From NCBI GenBank assembly GCA_002365595.1, contig DFAM01000013.1, forward strand, positions 44,244 to 108,243: a stretch of 64,000 nt of DNA, written 5' to 3'. The stretch comes from Acinetobacter sp. UBA3106 (GTDB taxonomy: Bacteria > Pseudomonadota > Gammaproteobacteria > Pseudomonadales > Moraxellaceae). Both the position numbers and the translations under genes were made by a program. Positions 46,380 to 55,354 of this stretch are shown in pieces (position 1 is the stretch's first letter; the number at the start of each line of letters is the position of its first letter). The notes beneath the pieces were generated by a model. The model worked only from the letters and a program-made list of their open reading frames with translations, was not told the DNA's origin and did no database searches.

Positions 46380-47735
46380 ATGAACATGTACAAGCAGATT
46401 TCCCTTTGTCTTCCACTTATCCTTTGCAGCCAGATGAGCCTTGCAGACTGGATTGATGATTCCGTTAAAAACGTAGAAGCGCATACCATTAAGCTTCGAC
46501 AACATATTCATCAACACCCTGAACTTGGGAATATGGAATTTAAGACTTCTGAGCTGATACAAAAAGAGTTGAAATCTTATGGCATTGAGGTGCGTAAAGG
46601 CTATGCCAAAACTGGTGTGATTGGTGTACTTAAAGGGGCGAAACCGGGTCCAGTAATGGCATTACGTGCAGATATGGATGCCCTGCCGATTGAAGAAAAA
46701 ACTGGACTTCCGTATGCCAGTAAAGCCAAAGCTATTTATCAGGGTGCAGAAACTCACGTGATGCACGGTTGTGGTCACGATGCCCATACCGCAATGCTAT
46801 TGGGTGCCGCTAAAGCTTTAGCCACGAATAAAGATAAAATTGCAGGTACGGTGGTATTTGTATTCCAACCAGCGGAAGAAGGCGGTGCCGATATTGATAA
46901 CTTTACCCAAGGTCATTTAATCGGTTCACGTAAAATGATTGCCGATGGGGCATTGAACAATCCAAAACCGGAAGTCATTTTCGGCATGCACGTGATGGCA
47001 GGCATGCCAAGCGGCAATATCCTGTATAAAGATGGCGCGATTCTGAACAGTGCCGATCATTTGCGCATTCAAGTCAATGGTAAACAGGTGCATGGCTCTA
47101 TGCCTTGGCTCGGCCGCGACCCCATCTATGCGTCTTCGCAAATGATCAACAACATGCAAAGTTTAGTCAGTCGTACTGCAGATTTGACCAAAGGCATGGG
47201 CGTAGTCAGTATTGGCAGTATCCACGGCGGAACAACAGGTAATGTCATCCCCGACCAGGTCAATATGGTCGGTACCATTCGCTCCAACAGTGAAGATGTC
47301 CGCCAAGGCATTTTAAAAACTTTACCGAAAATGGTCGAACATAATGCTGTAGCCAATGATGTCACTGCAAAAGTGGAAATTGCGCCATATGCGCCGGTAA
47401 CCACCAATGACAAAACCTTAACCAAGCTGATGCAACCTACACTTGCCCAAGTCAATGGCAAAGATAAACTGCATGTGCTGGACAACAATGCCAGTGCCAG
47501 TGAGGACTTTGCCTATTATGGTCAGCTTATGCCGTCTTTGTTTGTCTTCGTGGGTGCAACGCCTGCCGATCAGGACATGGCGAAAGCCGCACCTAACCAT
47601 AACCCGTTATTTATTGTCGATAATGCAACTTTAAAAACTGGGGTAGAAAGCCATGTGCGCTTCATCCTTGATTATCCAAAAGTTGCCGGACAGGTACAGA
47701 CAGACTGGAAAAAGATGCAAGCTGCGAAAAAATAA
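46380..47735 (+). CDS. Exported M20-family amidohydrolase
   Basis: A 451-residue metallopeptidase of the M20/hippurate hydrolase/AbgB group with a signal peptide (MNMYKQISLCLPLILCSQMSLA), so probably periplasmic. Metal and catalytic motifs: RADMDALPIEE, HGCGHDAHTAMLLG, FQPAEEGG and FGMHVMAGMPSGN; the dimerisation domain contains HGSMPWLGRDPI. It likely releases amino acids from N-acyl or peptide substrates such as N-acyl-amino acids. Monocistronic, with a strong terminator after it. Confidence 0.9.
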   Translation: MNMYKQISLCLPLILCSQMSLADWIDDSVKNVEAHTIKLRQHIHQHPELGNMEFKTSELIQKELKSYGIEVRKGYAKTGVIGVLKGAKPGPVMALRADMDALPIEEKTGLPYASKAKAIYQGAETHVMHGCGHDAHTAMLLGAAKALATNKDKIAGTVVFVFQPAEEGGADIDNFTQGHLIGSRKMIADGALNNPKPEVIFGMHVMAGMPSGNILYKDGAILNSADHLRIQVNGKQVHGSMPWLGRDPIYASSQMINNMQSLVSRTADLTKGMGVVSIGSIHGGTTGNVIPDQVNMVGTIRSNSEDVRQGILKTLPKMVEHNAVANDVTAKVEIAPYAPVTTNDKTLTKLMQPTLAQVNGKDKLHVLDNNASASEDFAYYGQLMPSLFVFVGATPADQDMAKAAPNHNPLFIVDNATLKTGVESHVRFILDYPKVAGQVQTDWKKMQAAKK

Positions 47736-47749
47736 AGTACATTTTTAAA

Positions 47750-47781
47750 AAAATGTGAGCATCCTTTGCTCACTTTTTTAT
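47750..47781 (+). terminator. Terminator after the M20 peptidase gene
   Basis: Stem GTGAGCA/TGCTCAC (47755-47761, 47767-47773) with A-run before and T-run after. Confidence 0.8.
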
Positions 47782-47980
47782 ATCTAAAGGTTTTGTTGAG
47801 TAAATATAGAATAGATTTCATTTGAAACCTTGTGCCATTGGACTAAAAGCTCAAGCTGCTAAACTGCAACGCGTTACACAGCTTGACTCTTAGCGAAAAA
47901 AACCTCATTTTCACAGATCTTTTAAGCCGCTAAAAGTACAGCTAAAACCATAAAACTGAATTGAAAAACGGGACACAATC

Positions 47981-48391
47981 ATGGCGAATAAATTCGAATT
48001 CAACATTCGTGTATATATTGAAGACACTGATGCAGGCGGCATTGTCTATCACGCGAATCATATTCGTTTTATGGAACGTACCCGTACTGAATGGCTACGT
48101 GCTTCAGGCGTTAGTCATTATTGGCATCAAAAAGATTACAACTTTGTCGTGCATAAAATTAACGTGAAATATTCACGTCCTATCCTGATGGATGACCTGA
48201 TTACTGTTACAGCGAGTGTAGTTTCGTGTAAAGCGACATCTTTTGTATTGCAACAAAATATTTATCGTGGTGAAATCATGCTTGCATCTGGTGAAGTCGA
48301 ATTGGCATGTATCAGTGTAGACGGCATGCGTCCAACACGACTTCCTGAAGAAATCCGTACACTAATTCTGAAAGAATTAGGACAAGACTAA
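47981..48391 (+). CDS. ybgC: Tol-Pal-associated acyl-CoA thioesterase YbgC
   Basis: A 136-residue hotdog thioesterase, the usual first gene of the tol-pal cluster. YIEDTDAGGIVYHANHIRFMER contains the catalytic Asp and the motif Y-H-A-N. The family hydrolyses short- to medium-chain acyl-CoA. tolQ starts 25 bases downstream. A shorter reading frame in the same region is out of frame and spurious. Confidence 0.95.
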   Translation: MANKFEFNIRVYIEDTDAGGIVYHANHIRFMERTRTEWLRASGVSHYWHQKDYNFVVHKINVKYSRPILMDDLITVTASVVSCKATSFVLQQNIYRGEIMLASGEVELACISVDGMRPTRLPEEIRTLILKELGQD

Positions 48392-48416
48392 AAAAATTTA
48401 TTGGCACATTGTAACT

Positions 48417-49115
48417 ATGGCAACACAACTAGAATCTTCGCTACACGTATCAGATCTTATTTTACAAGCAAGTCCTGTGGTTCAACTGGTAATGCTGCTG
48501 CTGCTTCTGGCATCACTATATAGTTGGTATCTGATTGCCAAGTTACATATGAGTTATAAAAAAGCCCAGGCCGATGATCAACATTTTCAAAAAATTTTCT
48601 GGTCGGGTGCCGAATTAAATACCCTGTATAACAATGCCCAGCTCAATTCCAAACGTGTCGGTCTGGAAGATATCTTCTATCAAGGCCTGGGTGAATTTTT
48701 AAAACTTAAAAAACGCAATGCGCCGGCCCAGCAAAGTATTGAAGGCACAGAACGTCTGTTACGCGTTGGCTTAAGCCGTGACCAGGGTAATCTGGAACAA
48801 GGTTTGGGTGCCTTGGCGAGCATTGGTTCAGTTGCGCCCTATGTCGGCCTGTTCGGTACGGTTTGGGGGATCATGAATGCCTTTATTGGTCTGGCAGATG
48901 TCGATCAGGTTACACTGGCAACCGTTGCTCCGGGTATTGCCGAAGCATTAATTGCAACCGCAATTGGCCTGTTTGCAGCCATTCCAGCCGTGTTGGCCTT
49001 TAACCATTACACCGCAAAAGGTGAAGCAGTTTATTCAGACCGTGCTTTATTTGCTGAAGAAATGGTGGCGCTATTACAACGTCAAACTGTGGGTTCTACA
49101 CAGGAAAATGACTGA
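48417..49115 (+). CDS. tolQ: Tol-Pal system proton channel subunit TolQ
   Basis: Inner-membrane protein (232 residues) of the TolQR stator that uses the proton motive force to drive TolA. Three hydrophobic segments: near residues 19-40, and two in the C-terminal half (ASIGSVAPYVGLFGTVWGIM, and IAEALIATAIGLFAAIPAVL), typical of the ExbB/TolQ/MotA family. Stop codon overlaps the tolR start (TGATG). Confidence 0.96.
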   Translation: MATQLESSLHVSDLILQASPVVQLVMLLLLLASLYSWYLIAKLHMSYKKAQADDQHFQKIFWSGAELNTLYNNAQLNSKRVGLEDIFYQGLGEFLKLKKRNAPAQQSIEGTERLLRVGLSRDQGNLEQGLGALASIGSVAPYVGLFGTVWGIMNAFIGLADVDQVTLATVAPGIAEALIATAIGLFAAIPAVLAFNHYTAKGEAVYSDRALFAEEMVALLQRQTVGSTQEND

Positions 49116-49564
49116 TGGCGATTCAACGTTCCGGACGCTTCGAGCGTATTAAAAAACCGTTAAAAAGTGACATGAATGTCGTCCCTTATATTGACGTCAT
49201 GCTGGTGCTTTTGGTGATTTTTATGGTCACTGCACCCATGATTACGACCGGAGTAAAAGTCGATTTGCCTCAAGCCAATGGCACACCCATGCAGGCTGAA
49301 GACCGCCCTGCCATTGTCACGCTTGAAACAGATGGCACCATTAAACTTGAAGATAAATCACATAGTAATGACGTGTTGACTCTCGATGAATTAAAAGCTG
49401 TGCTGACTGAATCGCAACGTGAAGCTTCAGAACAGAAAAAACAAATGAGTGTACTGATTAACGGCAGTGAATCTCGTCCTTATGGTGAAGTCATGAAACT
49501 CATGTCTGCCCTACAGGATGCAGGATTAACTCAAGTAGGTTTACTGACTGAGCCATTAAAATAA
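49115..49564 (+). CDS. tolR: Tol-Pal system protein TolR
   Basis: A 149-residue protein with one transmembrane helix (MNVVPYIDVMLVLLVIFMVT) and the critical Asp in PYIDVML, followed by a periplasmic ExbD/TolR domain. Together with TolQ it forms the motor. tolA begins three bases after its stop. Confidence 0.96.
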   Translation: MAIQRSGRFERIKKPLKSDMNVVPYIDVMLVLLVIFMVTAPMITTGVKVDLPQANGTPMQAEDRPAIVTLETDGTIKLEDKSHSNDVLTLDELKAVLTESQREASEQKKQMSVLINGSESRPYGEVMKLMSALQDAGLTQVGLLTEPLK

Positions 49565-49567
49565 TTT

Positions 49568-50845
49568 ATGAAAGATCTCACAAAGCCACAATCTAAAGAA
49601 AAAACGATTGCGCTTGGATTTACTATCGGTGTCCATGTGGTGGCAATGACTGGTTTACTTTTTTTAGGTATGAGTAAACCACCTGAGCCTCCCAAAAAGA
49701 TCACGACGGTTTTAGTTAAACCGGAAGATTTACTGCCGCCGCAACCTTTAAAGCAGACGGACTCAGCAGAAACTACGCATGAAAAAGTCGCTGAACAGGT
49801 TCAGCAAACAGCCAAGCCAAGTGCGGAACCTGCTCCGGTTATTCCAGTTACTCAACCTACACCTCCGACACCGGCACCAAAACAACCTGATACCAATAAA
49901 GCGGCTCAACAAGCCAAAGCTGCTGCTGAAGCAATGCAAAAAGCTGAGCAACAAGCTGCGGAAAATGCAAAAGTTGCTGCAGCCAATAAATTAAAAGCCC
50001 AAGCTGAGGCAGCTGAAAAAGCCAATGCAAAAGCTGCGGCTCAAGCCAAGGCTGATGCTGCTGCAAAAGCGGAAGCAGATGCTAAACGTAAAGCAGATCA
50101 GGCTGAACGTGCGAAAGTAGAAAAAGTCAAAGCGGATGCGTTAAGAAAGGCAGAAGCGGATAAACAGCGCGCTGAAGCTGCCGCAAAGGCCAAAGCCGAT
50201 GCTACTGCAAAAGCGAAAGCCGATGCGACTAACAAGGCAAAAGCGGACGCTACTGCAAAAGCGAAAGCCGATGCGGCTAACAAGGCCAAAGCGGATGCTG
50301 CTGCAAAAGCTAAAATAGATGCAGCGAATAAAGCAAAAGCCGATGTGGCCAATAAAGCAAAAGCGGACGCTGCTGCGAAGGCGAAAACTGATGCTGCAAA
50401 TAAAGCTAAAGCTGATGCAAAAGCCAAGGCAGATGCAGCGAATAAAGCTAAAGCGGACGCTGCCAATAAAGCAAAAGCAGATGCGGAAGCACGTGAGCGT
50501 GCCGTAGAAGAAGCCAGAGCATCATCTGCTAAACAGGCGGCAGAAGAAGCGGCAACCCAAAAGGCTGAAGCAAAGAAAATTGCCTCAACTGCAAAACGTG
50601 ATTTTGAAAATAAAATCAAACGTGCATGGGATATTCCGAGTGGTTCATCAGGTCAAAAAGCAACTGCCCGTGTGACTTTAAGTGATAGCGGTTCGGTTCA
50701 ATCCGTGATTGTTAACTCAAGTGATCCCGACATGAAAGCCAGTGTAGAAGCCGCCGTTCGGGCAGCTGCACCTTATCCAATGCCTTCAGATCCCGATGCG
50801 CGTCGTGAAGCGAGAACCTTTACTTCCAGCTTTACGGCCAGATAA
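49568..50845 (+). CDS. tolA: Cell envelope integrity protein TolA
   Basis: A 425-residue envelope-spanning protein: an N-terminal transmembrane helix (IALGFTIGVHVVAMTGLLFLG), a Pro-rich linker, a very long Ala/Lys-rich helix (residues about 120-335) built from imperfect repeats of AxAKAKADA and ANKAKADA, and a compact C-terminal domain (DFENKIKRAWDIPSGSSGQKATARVTLS) that interacts with TolB and Pal. The repeat block is more regular than in E. coli. A terminator follows directly. Confidence 0.95.
   Translation: MKDLTKPQSKEKTIALGFTIGVHVVAMTGLLFLGMSKPPEPPKKITTVLVKPEDLLPPQPLKQTDSAETTHEKVAEQVQQTAKPSAEPAPVIPVTQPTPPTPAPKQPDTNKAAQQAKAAAEAMQKAEQQAAENAKVAAANKLKAQAEAAEKANAKAAAQAKADAAAKAEADAKRKADQAERAKVEKVKADALRKAEADKQRAEAAAKAKADATAKAKADATNKAKADATAKAKADAANKAKADAAAKAKIDAANKAKADVANKAKADAAAKAKTDAANKAKADAKAKADAANKAKADAANKAKADAEARERAVEEARASSAKQAAEEAATQKAEAKKIASTAKRDFENKIKRAWDIPSGSSGQKATARVTLSDSGSVQSVIVNSSDPDMKASVEAAVRAAAPYPMPSDPDARREARTFTSSFTAR
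50190..50480 (+). repeat. In-frame repeats in tolA coding for an Ala-Lys helix
   Basis: Successive 24- to 33-base units encoding AKAKADAT, NKAKADA and variants, read in frame in tolA. Such arrays are prone to length change by slippage or recombination. They give shadow frames on the other strand that are not genes. Confidence 0.8.
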
Positions 50846-50886
50846 ATAAAAGCCACATCAAATTTTGATTGATGTGGCTTTTTTTG
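50846..50886 (+). terminator. Strong terminator between tolA and tolB
   Basis: Stem AAGCCACATCAA/TTGATGTGGCTT with a short loop and a T-run. It separates ybgC-tolQRA from tolB-pal, so tolB probably has its own promoter. Confidence 0.85.
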
Positions 50887-51048
50887 ACATTTAAACTGGA
50901 CAGTCGATAAAAAAGCTAAAATTTTATTCATTTTTCACAGTCTTATAACAGTTTAGTCATCATGATGTGCTTCCAATCACTCAAAATCATGCCATTATGT
51001 GACGCAAGCAAATTCACAATAATTTATATTTTTTAGAGTACGTAGCAG

Positions 51049-52335
51049 ATGATGGAAATGACGCGTAAACATCTACTTTGCCTGACCATTTTGACCGCTT
51101 TAAGCCCAGTATTCGCCACGCAATCCTATGCACAATTGCATCTGGAAATTGCTAAGGCACCTGAAGAAGCGCCAAAAATTGCCATTATTCCTTTTAATAA
51201 TGATCAAAGTATTTATCCAATCGTCGAAAATGACCTGAATCGTTCAGGTAAATTTAGTAGCGCTTCAAAGAACCTCCCTGCAACAGCGAGTATGAATACT
51301 CCAAATGCCGAGGCATGGAAAGCTGCCGGTGTGCCTTATGTCGTAACAGGTACAGTAAAAGCCACGGATAATGGCAGTTTTGAAGTTCATTATCAGCTTT
51401 ATGATGTAGAAAAACAGCAATATCTATTAAATGAATTATTGACTGTACCTGCTTCACGTATTCGCCAAGCTGGTCACATGATTAGTGATGCCATTTATCA
51501 GGCATTGACCGGAATTGCAGGCGATTTTAGCGGTCGTATTGCCTATGTACTGCGCAACCCCGCAACACCAGAACAGCGTTATACTCTACAAATTGCCGAT
51601 ACCGATGGTGAACAGCCAAAAACCATTCTGACGTCCCGTGATCCTATCTTGTCACCGGCCTGGACACCGGACGCGAAAAAAATTGCTTACGTTTCATTTG
51701 AAACCAAACGTCCAGCCATTTATGTACAGGATCTGGCTACAGGAAAACGTGAAAAACTGGCCAGCTTCCGCGGTTTAAATGGTGCTCCTAGCTTCTCACC
51801 GGATGGCAAGAGCATGCTGTTTACAGCTTCGATGCATGGCAATCCTGAAATCTATCAAATGAATCTGGATACACGTGAACTCCAGCGTATGACCAATGAC
51901 AGTGCCATCGATACTGAAGCACGTTATGCTCCAGACGGTAAATCTTTTATTTTCACCTCTGACCGCGGCGGTTCACCACAAATCTATACCTATAGTTTTG
52001 CCAATAGCACAAGTAAGCGTTTAACCTTCCGTGGCGCATTTAATGCCCGTGGTACCTTAAGTGCAGATGGCAAGAAAATTGCTCTGGTCCATCGTCCAAG
52101 TGGCAGTAACTATAAAGTGGCCATTCAGGACATCAACAGCGGTATTACTAATATTCTTACCCCAACCAGTCTGGATGAGTCACCAAGTTTCTCGCCAAAT
52201 GGTCAAATGGTGGTTTATGCAACCCGTGAAGGAAATCGTGGTTTATTGTCGATTATGTCACTAGATGGTCGTTTCCGCATGAATTTACCAAGTGAACAGG
52301 GCGAGGTTCGTGAACCGGCCTGGGCGCCTAAATAA
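51049..52335 (+). CDS. tolB: Tol-Pal system beta-propeller protein TolB
   Basis: A 428-residue periplasmic protein. The signal peptide (HLLCLTILTALSPVFATQSYA) is followed by an N-terminal alpha/beta domain and a six-bladed beta-propeller with repeated DG/SPDGK motifs (SPAWTPDAKKIAYVS, APSFSPDGKSMLFT, EARYAPDGKSFIFTSDR, GTLSADGKKIAL, ESPSFSPNGQMVVYAT). It binds Pal and TolA. Several ATG codons are clustered; the first is taken. pal follows by 55 bases. Confidence 0.96.
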   Translation: MMEMTRKHLLCLTILTALSPVFATQSYAQLHLEIAKAPEEAPKIAIIPFNNDQSIYPIVENDLNRSGKFSSASKNLPATASMNTPNAEAWKAAGVPYVVTGTVKATDNGSFEVHYQLYDVEKQQYLLNELLTVPASRIRQAGHMISDAIYQALTGIAGDFSGRIAYVLRNPATPEQRYTLQIADTDGEQPKTILTSRDPILSPAWTPDAKKIAYVSFETKRPAIYVQDLATGKREKLASFRGLNGAPSFSPDGKSMLFTASMHGNPEIYQMNLDTRELQRMTNDSAIDTEARYAPDGKSFIFTSDRGGSPQIYTYSFANSTSKRLTFRGAFNARGTLSADGKKIALVHRPSGSNYKVAIQDINSGITNILTPTSLDESPSFSPNGQMVVYATREGNRGLLSIMSLDGRFRMNLPSEQGEVREPAWAPK

Positions 52336-52390
52336 CAATTTCTCAAATTAATTTTATTAATCTAAAGTAATGATAATCATGGAGATAAAG

Positions 52391-52960
52391 ATGAAAGCAG
52401 TTCAATTATTCGCGCTTCCTATTTTGGCAACTGCCTTGGTGATGACAGGTTGTGCCAGCCGTAAACCTGCCACTGATATTCAGGCAGGACAAAACCCGAG
52501 TGAAGCCACCACCGTAAGTACTGAAGGTTTAAGTGAAGATGCAGCTTTAAATGCACAAAACCTGGCAGGTGCTTCTTCTAAAGGTGTCACTGCTGCGAAT
52601 AAAGCATTTTTAGCTAAACGTGTGGTTCACTTTGACTATGACAGCAGTGAACTGTCGAATGAAGACTATCAAACTCTTCAGGCACATGCTCAATTCCTTG
52701 TAGCCAATGCCAACTCAAAAGTGGCTTTAACAGGTCATACCGATGAGCGCGGCACACGTGAATACAACATGGCTTTGGGTGAGCGTCGTGCTAAAGCGGT
52801 AGAAAGCTTCCTAATTACCAACGGCGTTGCTGCAACCCAATTGGAAGCGGTAAGTTATGGTAAGGAAATGCCGATTAATGCAGGTCATGATGAAAATGCA
52901 TGGAAAGAAAACCGCCGTGTAGAAATTAACTACGAAGCAGTTCCACCATTACTCAAATAA
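52391..52960 (+). CDS. pal: Peptidoglycan-associated lipoprotein Pal
   Basis: A 189-residue outer-membrane lipoprotein: lipobox VMTGC at Cys21, then an OmpA-like C-terminal domain (HFDYDSSELSNEDYQTLQAHA, ALTGHTDERGTREYNMALGERRA) that binds meso-diaminopimelate in peptidoglycan. I use the ATG at 52391, immediately downstream of GGAGATAAAG; earlier in-frame codons lie before that ribosome-binding site. A terminator follows. Confidence 0.97.
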   Translation: MKAVQLFALPILATALVMTGCASRKPATDIQAGQNPSEATTVSTEGLSEDAALNAQNLAGASSKGVTAANKAFLAKRVVHFDYDSSELSNEDYQTLQAHAQFLVANANSKVALTGHTDERGTREYNMALGERRAKAVESFLITNGVAATQLEAVSYGKEMPINAGHDENAWKENRRVEINYEAVPPLLK

Positions 52961-52970
52961 TGGTTCTCAT

Positions 52971-53002
52971 AAAAAAGCGCTCAAGTTGAGCGCTTTTTTA
53001 TA
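52971..53002. terminator. Bidirectional terminator after pal
   Basis: Stem AAAAAGCGCTCAA/TTGAGCGCTTTTT with two-base loop, between pal (+) and the 64-residue gene (-). Confidence 0.85.
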
Positions 53003-53016
53003 TTTTACTCAGAACC

Positions 53017-53211
53017 TTAAACCTTCTCAGATTCATTCGTTTCTTCTTTTGGATGTTGCATGGATTCAATCAGATCGTGCTTGTTGAATTCTTTGTATTC
53101 AGGTTTAGCCTCATAACCTTTCCATGCTTCTTTCACTTTTTCGACAGAAATATCCTCTAAATTCATAGCTTCATTTGGCGTTGGAGTCGCATCAAACTTT
53201 TGCGTTGTCAT
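53017..53211 (-). CDS. Small hydrophilic protein of unknown function
   Basis: A 64-residue acidic, soluble protein starting MTTQKFDATPTPNEAMNLED, with helix-forming VEKVKEAWKGYEAKPEYKEF and tail MQHPKEETNESEKV. I chose ATG 53211 because AGGAGC precedes it by seven bases; a longer frame starts inside upstream AT-rich sequence. It resembles a short protein family I recall as restricted to Acinetobacter. No function is known. Confidence 0.7.
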   Translation of the reverse strand: MTTQKFDATPTPNEAMNLEDISVEKVKEAWKGYEAKPEYKEFNKHDLIESMQHPKEETNESEKV

Positions 53212-53397
53212 AACTGTGCTCCTATCACGTTTTCCATAACCTATAAACCTCAACATAGCATTTTCCACAAAACTTACAAGAGTAAAATCGCGACAAATAG
53301 TCGAGTTTAATTGTTCTTTTACTGCATTCTCATCTAAAATAGTTGCCCATATTCTTTTGATAATTTTTTATCATTTTCTAATTGGAGTTTTCCTGTC

Positions 53398-54372
53398 ATG
53401 TCATACCTCACCCTTTCCCAATATTTACAACAACAAAACGGGAATCTAACACCTGAGCTCGCTCAAGTTATTGAAACAATTGGTAATACATGTAAAGACA
53501 TCGATCAATTATTGCAAAAAGGTGCTTTGGCTGGTGTGCTAGGTAGTGCACAACACGAAAACGTTCAAGGTGAAGAACAAAAGAAACTTGATGTTATTTC
53601 CAATGATTATTTAATTGATGCGCTAAAAGTTCATCCTCATGTCGGCGGTTTAGCGTCAGAAGAACTAGATGATTTCACGCCTGCCCAAGAAAATGGTGAA
53701 TTCCTTGTTCTGTTTGACCCTCTTGATGGTTCAAGCAACATTGACATCAACATGTGTGTCGGCACAATTTTCTCTATTTTGCCTGCTAAAAATGCAGTGA
53801 CCAAAGCTGAAGACTTCATGCAAGCTGGCACCAATCAGGCCGCTGCAGGTTATGTTCTTTATGGTCCATCAACCATGATGGCACTGACTGTTGGTGCGGG
53901 TGTTGTATTCTTTACCTTTGACCCAGAATCTAAAGAATTTTTACTGACTTCTGAAAATATTCAGGTTGCAGCAGATACTAAAGAATATGCGATCAATGCT
54001 TCTAACCAACGCCACTGGGAAGAACCTGTAAAACGTTATATCGATGAATTGCTTGCAGGGAAAACAGGTCCCCGTGAAAAAGACTTTAACATGCGTTGGG
54101 TCGCTTGTATGGTGGGTGATATTCACCGTATTCTTTGCCGTAGCGGTATCTTTATGTACCCATATGACACTAAAGATCCGAAAAAGGCCGGTCGTCTACG
54201 TTTAATGTATGAAGCAAACCCGATGAGCATGCTGATGGAACAGGCAGGTGGTGCATCTACCACGGGTCGCGTACGTATTCTAGAGATTCAACCTACTGAC
54301 CTTCATCAACGTGTACCTGTGGTGATTGGTTCAAAAAATGAAGTTGACCTCGTAACTCACTACCATAATTAA
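53398..54372 (+). CDS. fbp: Fructose-1,6-bisphosphatase class 1
   Basis: A 324-residue gluconeogenic phosphatase hydrolysing fructose 1,6-bisphosphate. The metal-binding signature [15 protein letters not shown] is present, with [11 protein letters not shown] and [24 protein letters not shown] precedes the ATG. It is separate from the downstream methyltransferase by a hairpin-containing gap of 54 bases. Confidence 0.96.
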   Translation: MSYLTLSQYLQQQNGNLTPELAQVIETIGNTCKDIDQLLQKGALAGVLGSAQHENVQGEEQKKLDVISNDYLIDALKVHPHVGGLASEELDDFTPAQENGEFLVLFDPLDGSSNIDINMCVGTIFSILPAKNAVTKAEDFMQAGTNQAAAGYVLYGPSTMMALTVGAGVVFFTFDPESKEFLLTSENIQVAADTKEYAINASNQRHWEEPVKRYIDELLAGKTGPREKDFNMRWVACMVGDIHRILCRSGIFMYPYDTKDPKKAGRLRLMYEANPMSMLMEQAGGASTTGRVRILEIQPTDLHQRVPVVIGSKNEVDLVTHYHN

Positions 54373-54382
54373 TTTTTTATAG

Positions 54383-54411
54383 CGGAAGTAAGTCCTTATG
54401 ACTTGCTTCCG
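54383..54411 (+). promoter_or_regulatory. Strong hairpin before the TrmH-type gene
   Basis: CGGAAGTAAGTC-CTTAT-GACTTGCTTCCG, 12 bp with one G-T pair, between fbp and the methyltransferase start at 54427. There is no T-run on either strand side, so it is not a standard terminator. Confidence 0.5.
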
Positions 54412-54426
54412 TGGATCTCATCTCCC

Positions 54427-55203
54427 ATGCCGACTATTTTTCTAGAATCAAAAGATAATCCTAAAATTAAGCACTTACGTGGCTTAATTGAGCAAAATTC
54501 ATATCGTAAAAAACAAGGTCAAACCGTACTTGAAGGCACCCACTTATGTTTGGCCTGGCTCGCAGAAGATAGAAAAATCAAATCTATTTTTACCACTGAA
54601 CAGGCATTAAATCATCCTGATTTTGATCGCATTGCTGAACAATATCAGGGTGCAGTCTTTGTGATCAGTGAATCTCTATACAAGGATTTAAGCACTCTAG
54701 GCACGACATTGGCTTGTCTTGCGATTGTAGATTTACCCACGTCCCGCCATGCCCTGGATTTCACAGCAGACACCTTGATTCTGGAAAATATTCAAGATCC
54801 GGGAAATGTCGGTACTTTACTTCGCTCTGCAGCAGCAGCAGGTATTCAACAAATCGTCTGTACCAAAGGTTCAGCTTCGCTTTGGTCGCCGCGCGTACTT
54901 CGTGCAGGAATGGGAGCTCATTTTTCACTACGTACTTATGAAAATATTGCACTTGAAGATATTCTGGATCAATTCAAGATTCCTGTATACGTGACCAGTT
55001 CACATGAATCCGAAAGCTTATATTCTAAGGATCTCACCCAATCTTGTGTCTGGATTTTAGGCAATGAAGGTCAAGGTGTGTCGGATTACGCGCTTGCTCA
55101 TGCACAAGCAGTTTCCATCCCTCAACCGGGTGGACAGGAATCTTTAAACGTTGCTATTGCAGGGTCTGTATGTTTCTTTGAAATGGTACGCCAACGTTTA
55201 TAA
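54427..55203 (+). CDS. TrmH-family RNA 2'-O-methyltransferase
   Basis: A 258-residue SPOUT-class methyltransferase. After an N-terminal substrate-binding domain (starts MPTIFLESKDNPKIKHLRGL), the trefoil-knot motifs are clear: motif 1 NIQDPGNVGTLLRSAAAAGI, motif 2 ILGNEGQGVSDYAL, motif 3 SIPQPGGQESLNVAIAGSVC. It probably methylates a ribose in tRNA or rRNA; the exact site cannot be deduced. I start at the ATG at 54427 rather than an upstream TTG lying in the hairpin. Confidence 0.9.
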   Translation: MPTIFLESKDNPKIKHLRGLIEQNSYRKKQGQTVLEGTHLCLAWLAEDRKIKSIFTTEQALNHPDFDRIAEQYQGAVFVISESLYKDLSTLGTTLACLAIVDLPTSRHALDFTADTLILENIQDPGNVGTLLRSAAAAGIQQIVCTKGSASLWSPRVLRAGMGAHFSLRTYENIALEDILDQFKIPVYVTSSHESESLYSKDLTQSCVWILGNEGQGVSDYALAHAQAVSIPQPGGQESLNVAIAGSVCFFEMVRQRL

Positions 55204-55294
55204 ATCTGATCTTTCGTTACTTTATTTTAAGCATCCCTCATCCATGTTTAAAAATAGATTACACTAGAAAAATAATAATTTTTTTGTCAACCAA

Positions 55295-55341
55295 ACCATT
55301 ATTTCCAACGTTATAGAGATTATGAATATGGAAATAATGGT
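55295..55341 (+). promoter_or_regulatory. Perfect 12-bp inverted repeat before the ECF sigma gene
   Basis: ACCATTATTTCC (55295-55306) and GGAAATAATGGT (55330-55341), separated by 23 bases. The right arm ends where the sigma gene's GGTGGG ribosome-binding region begins, and the start codon of a 10-codon leader ORF lies in the loop. Confidence 0.7.
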
Positions 55342-55354
55342 GGGTATCCAATGA
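55322..55354 (+). CDS. Possible 10-codon leader peptide before the sigma gene
   Basis: ATG AAT ATG GAA ATA ATG, then GTG GGT ATC CAA TGA encodes MNMEIMVGIQ. Its TGA overlaps the sigma gene ATG (ATGA at 55351-55354), which predicts translational coupling. A weak AGAGA lies seven bases before its ATG. Expression is unproven. Confidence 0.4.
   Translation: MNMEIMVGIQ

Noticed and set aside
50098..50619. A 173-codon frame opposite tolA
   Set aside because: Shadow of the Ala-Lys repeats on the other strand (Ala/Ser/Leu-rich, no start signals).
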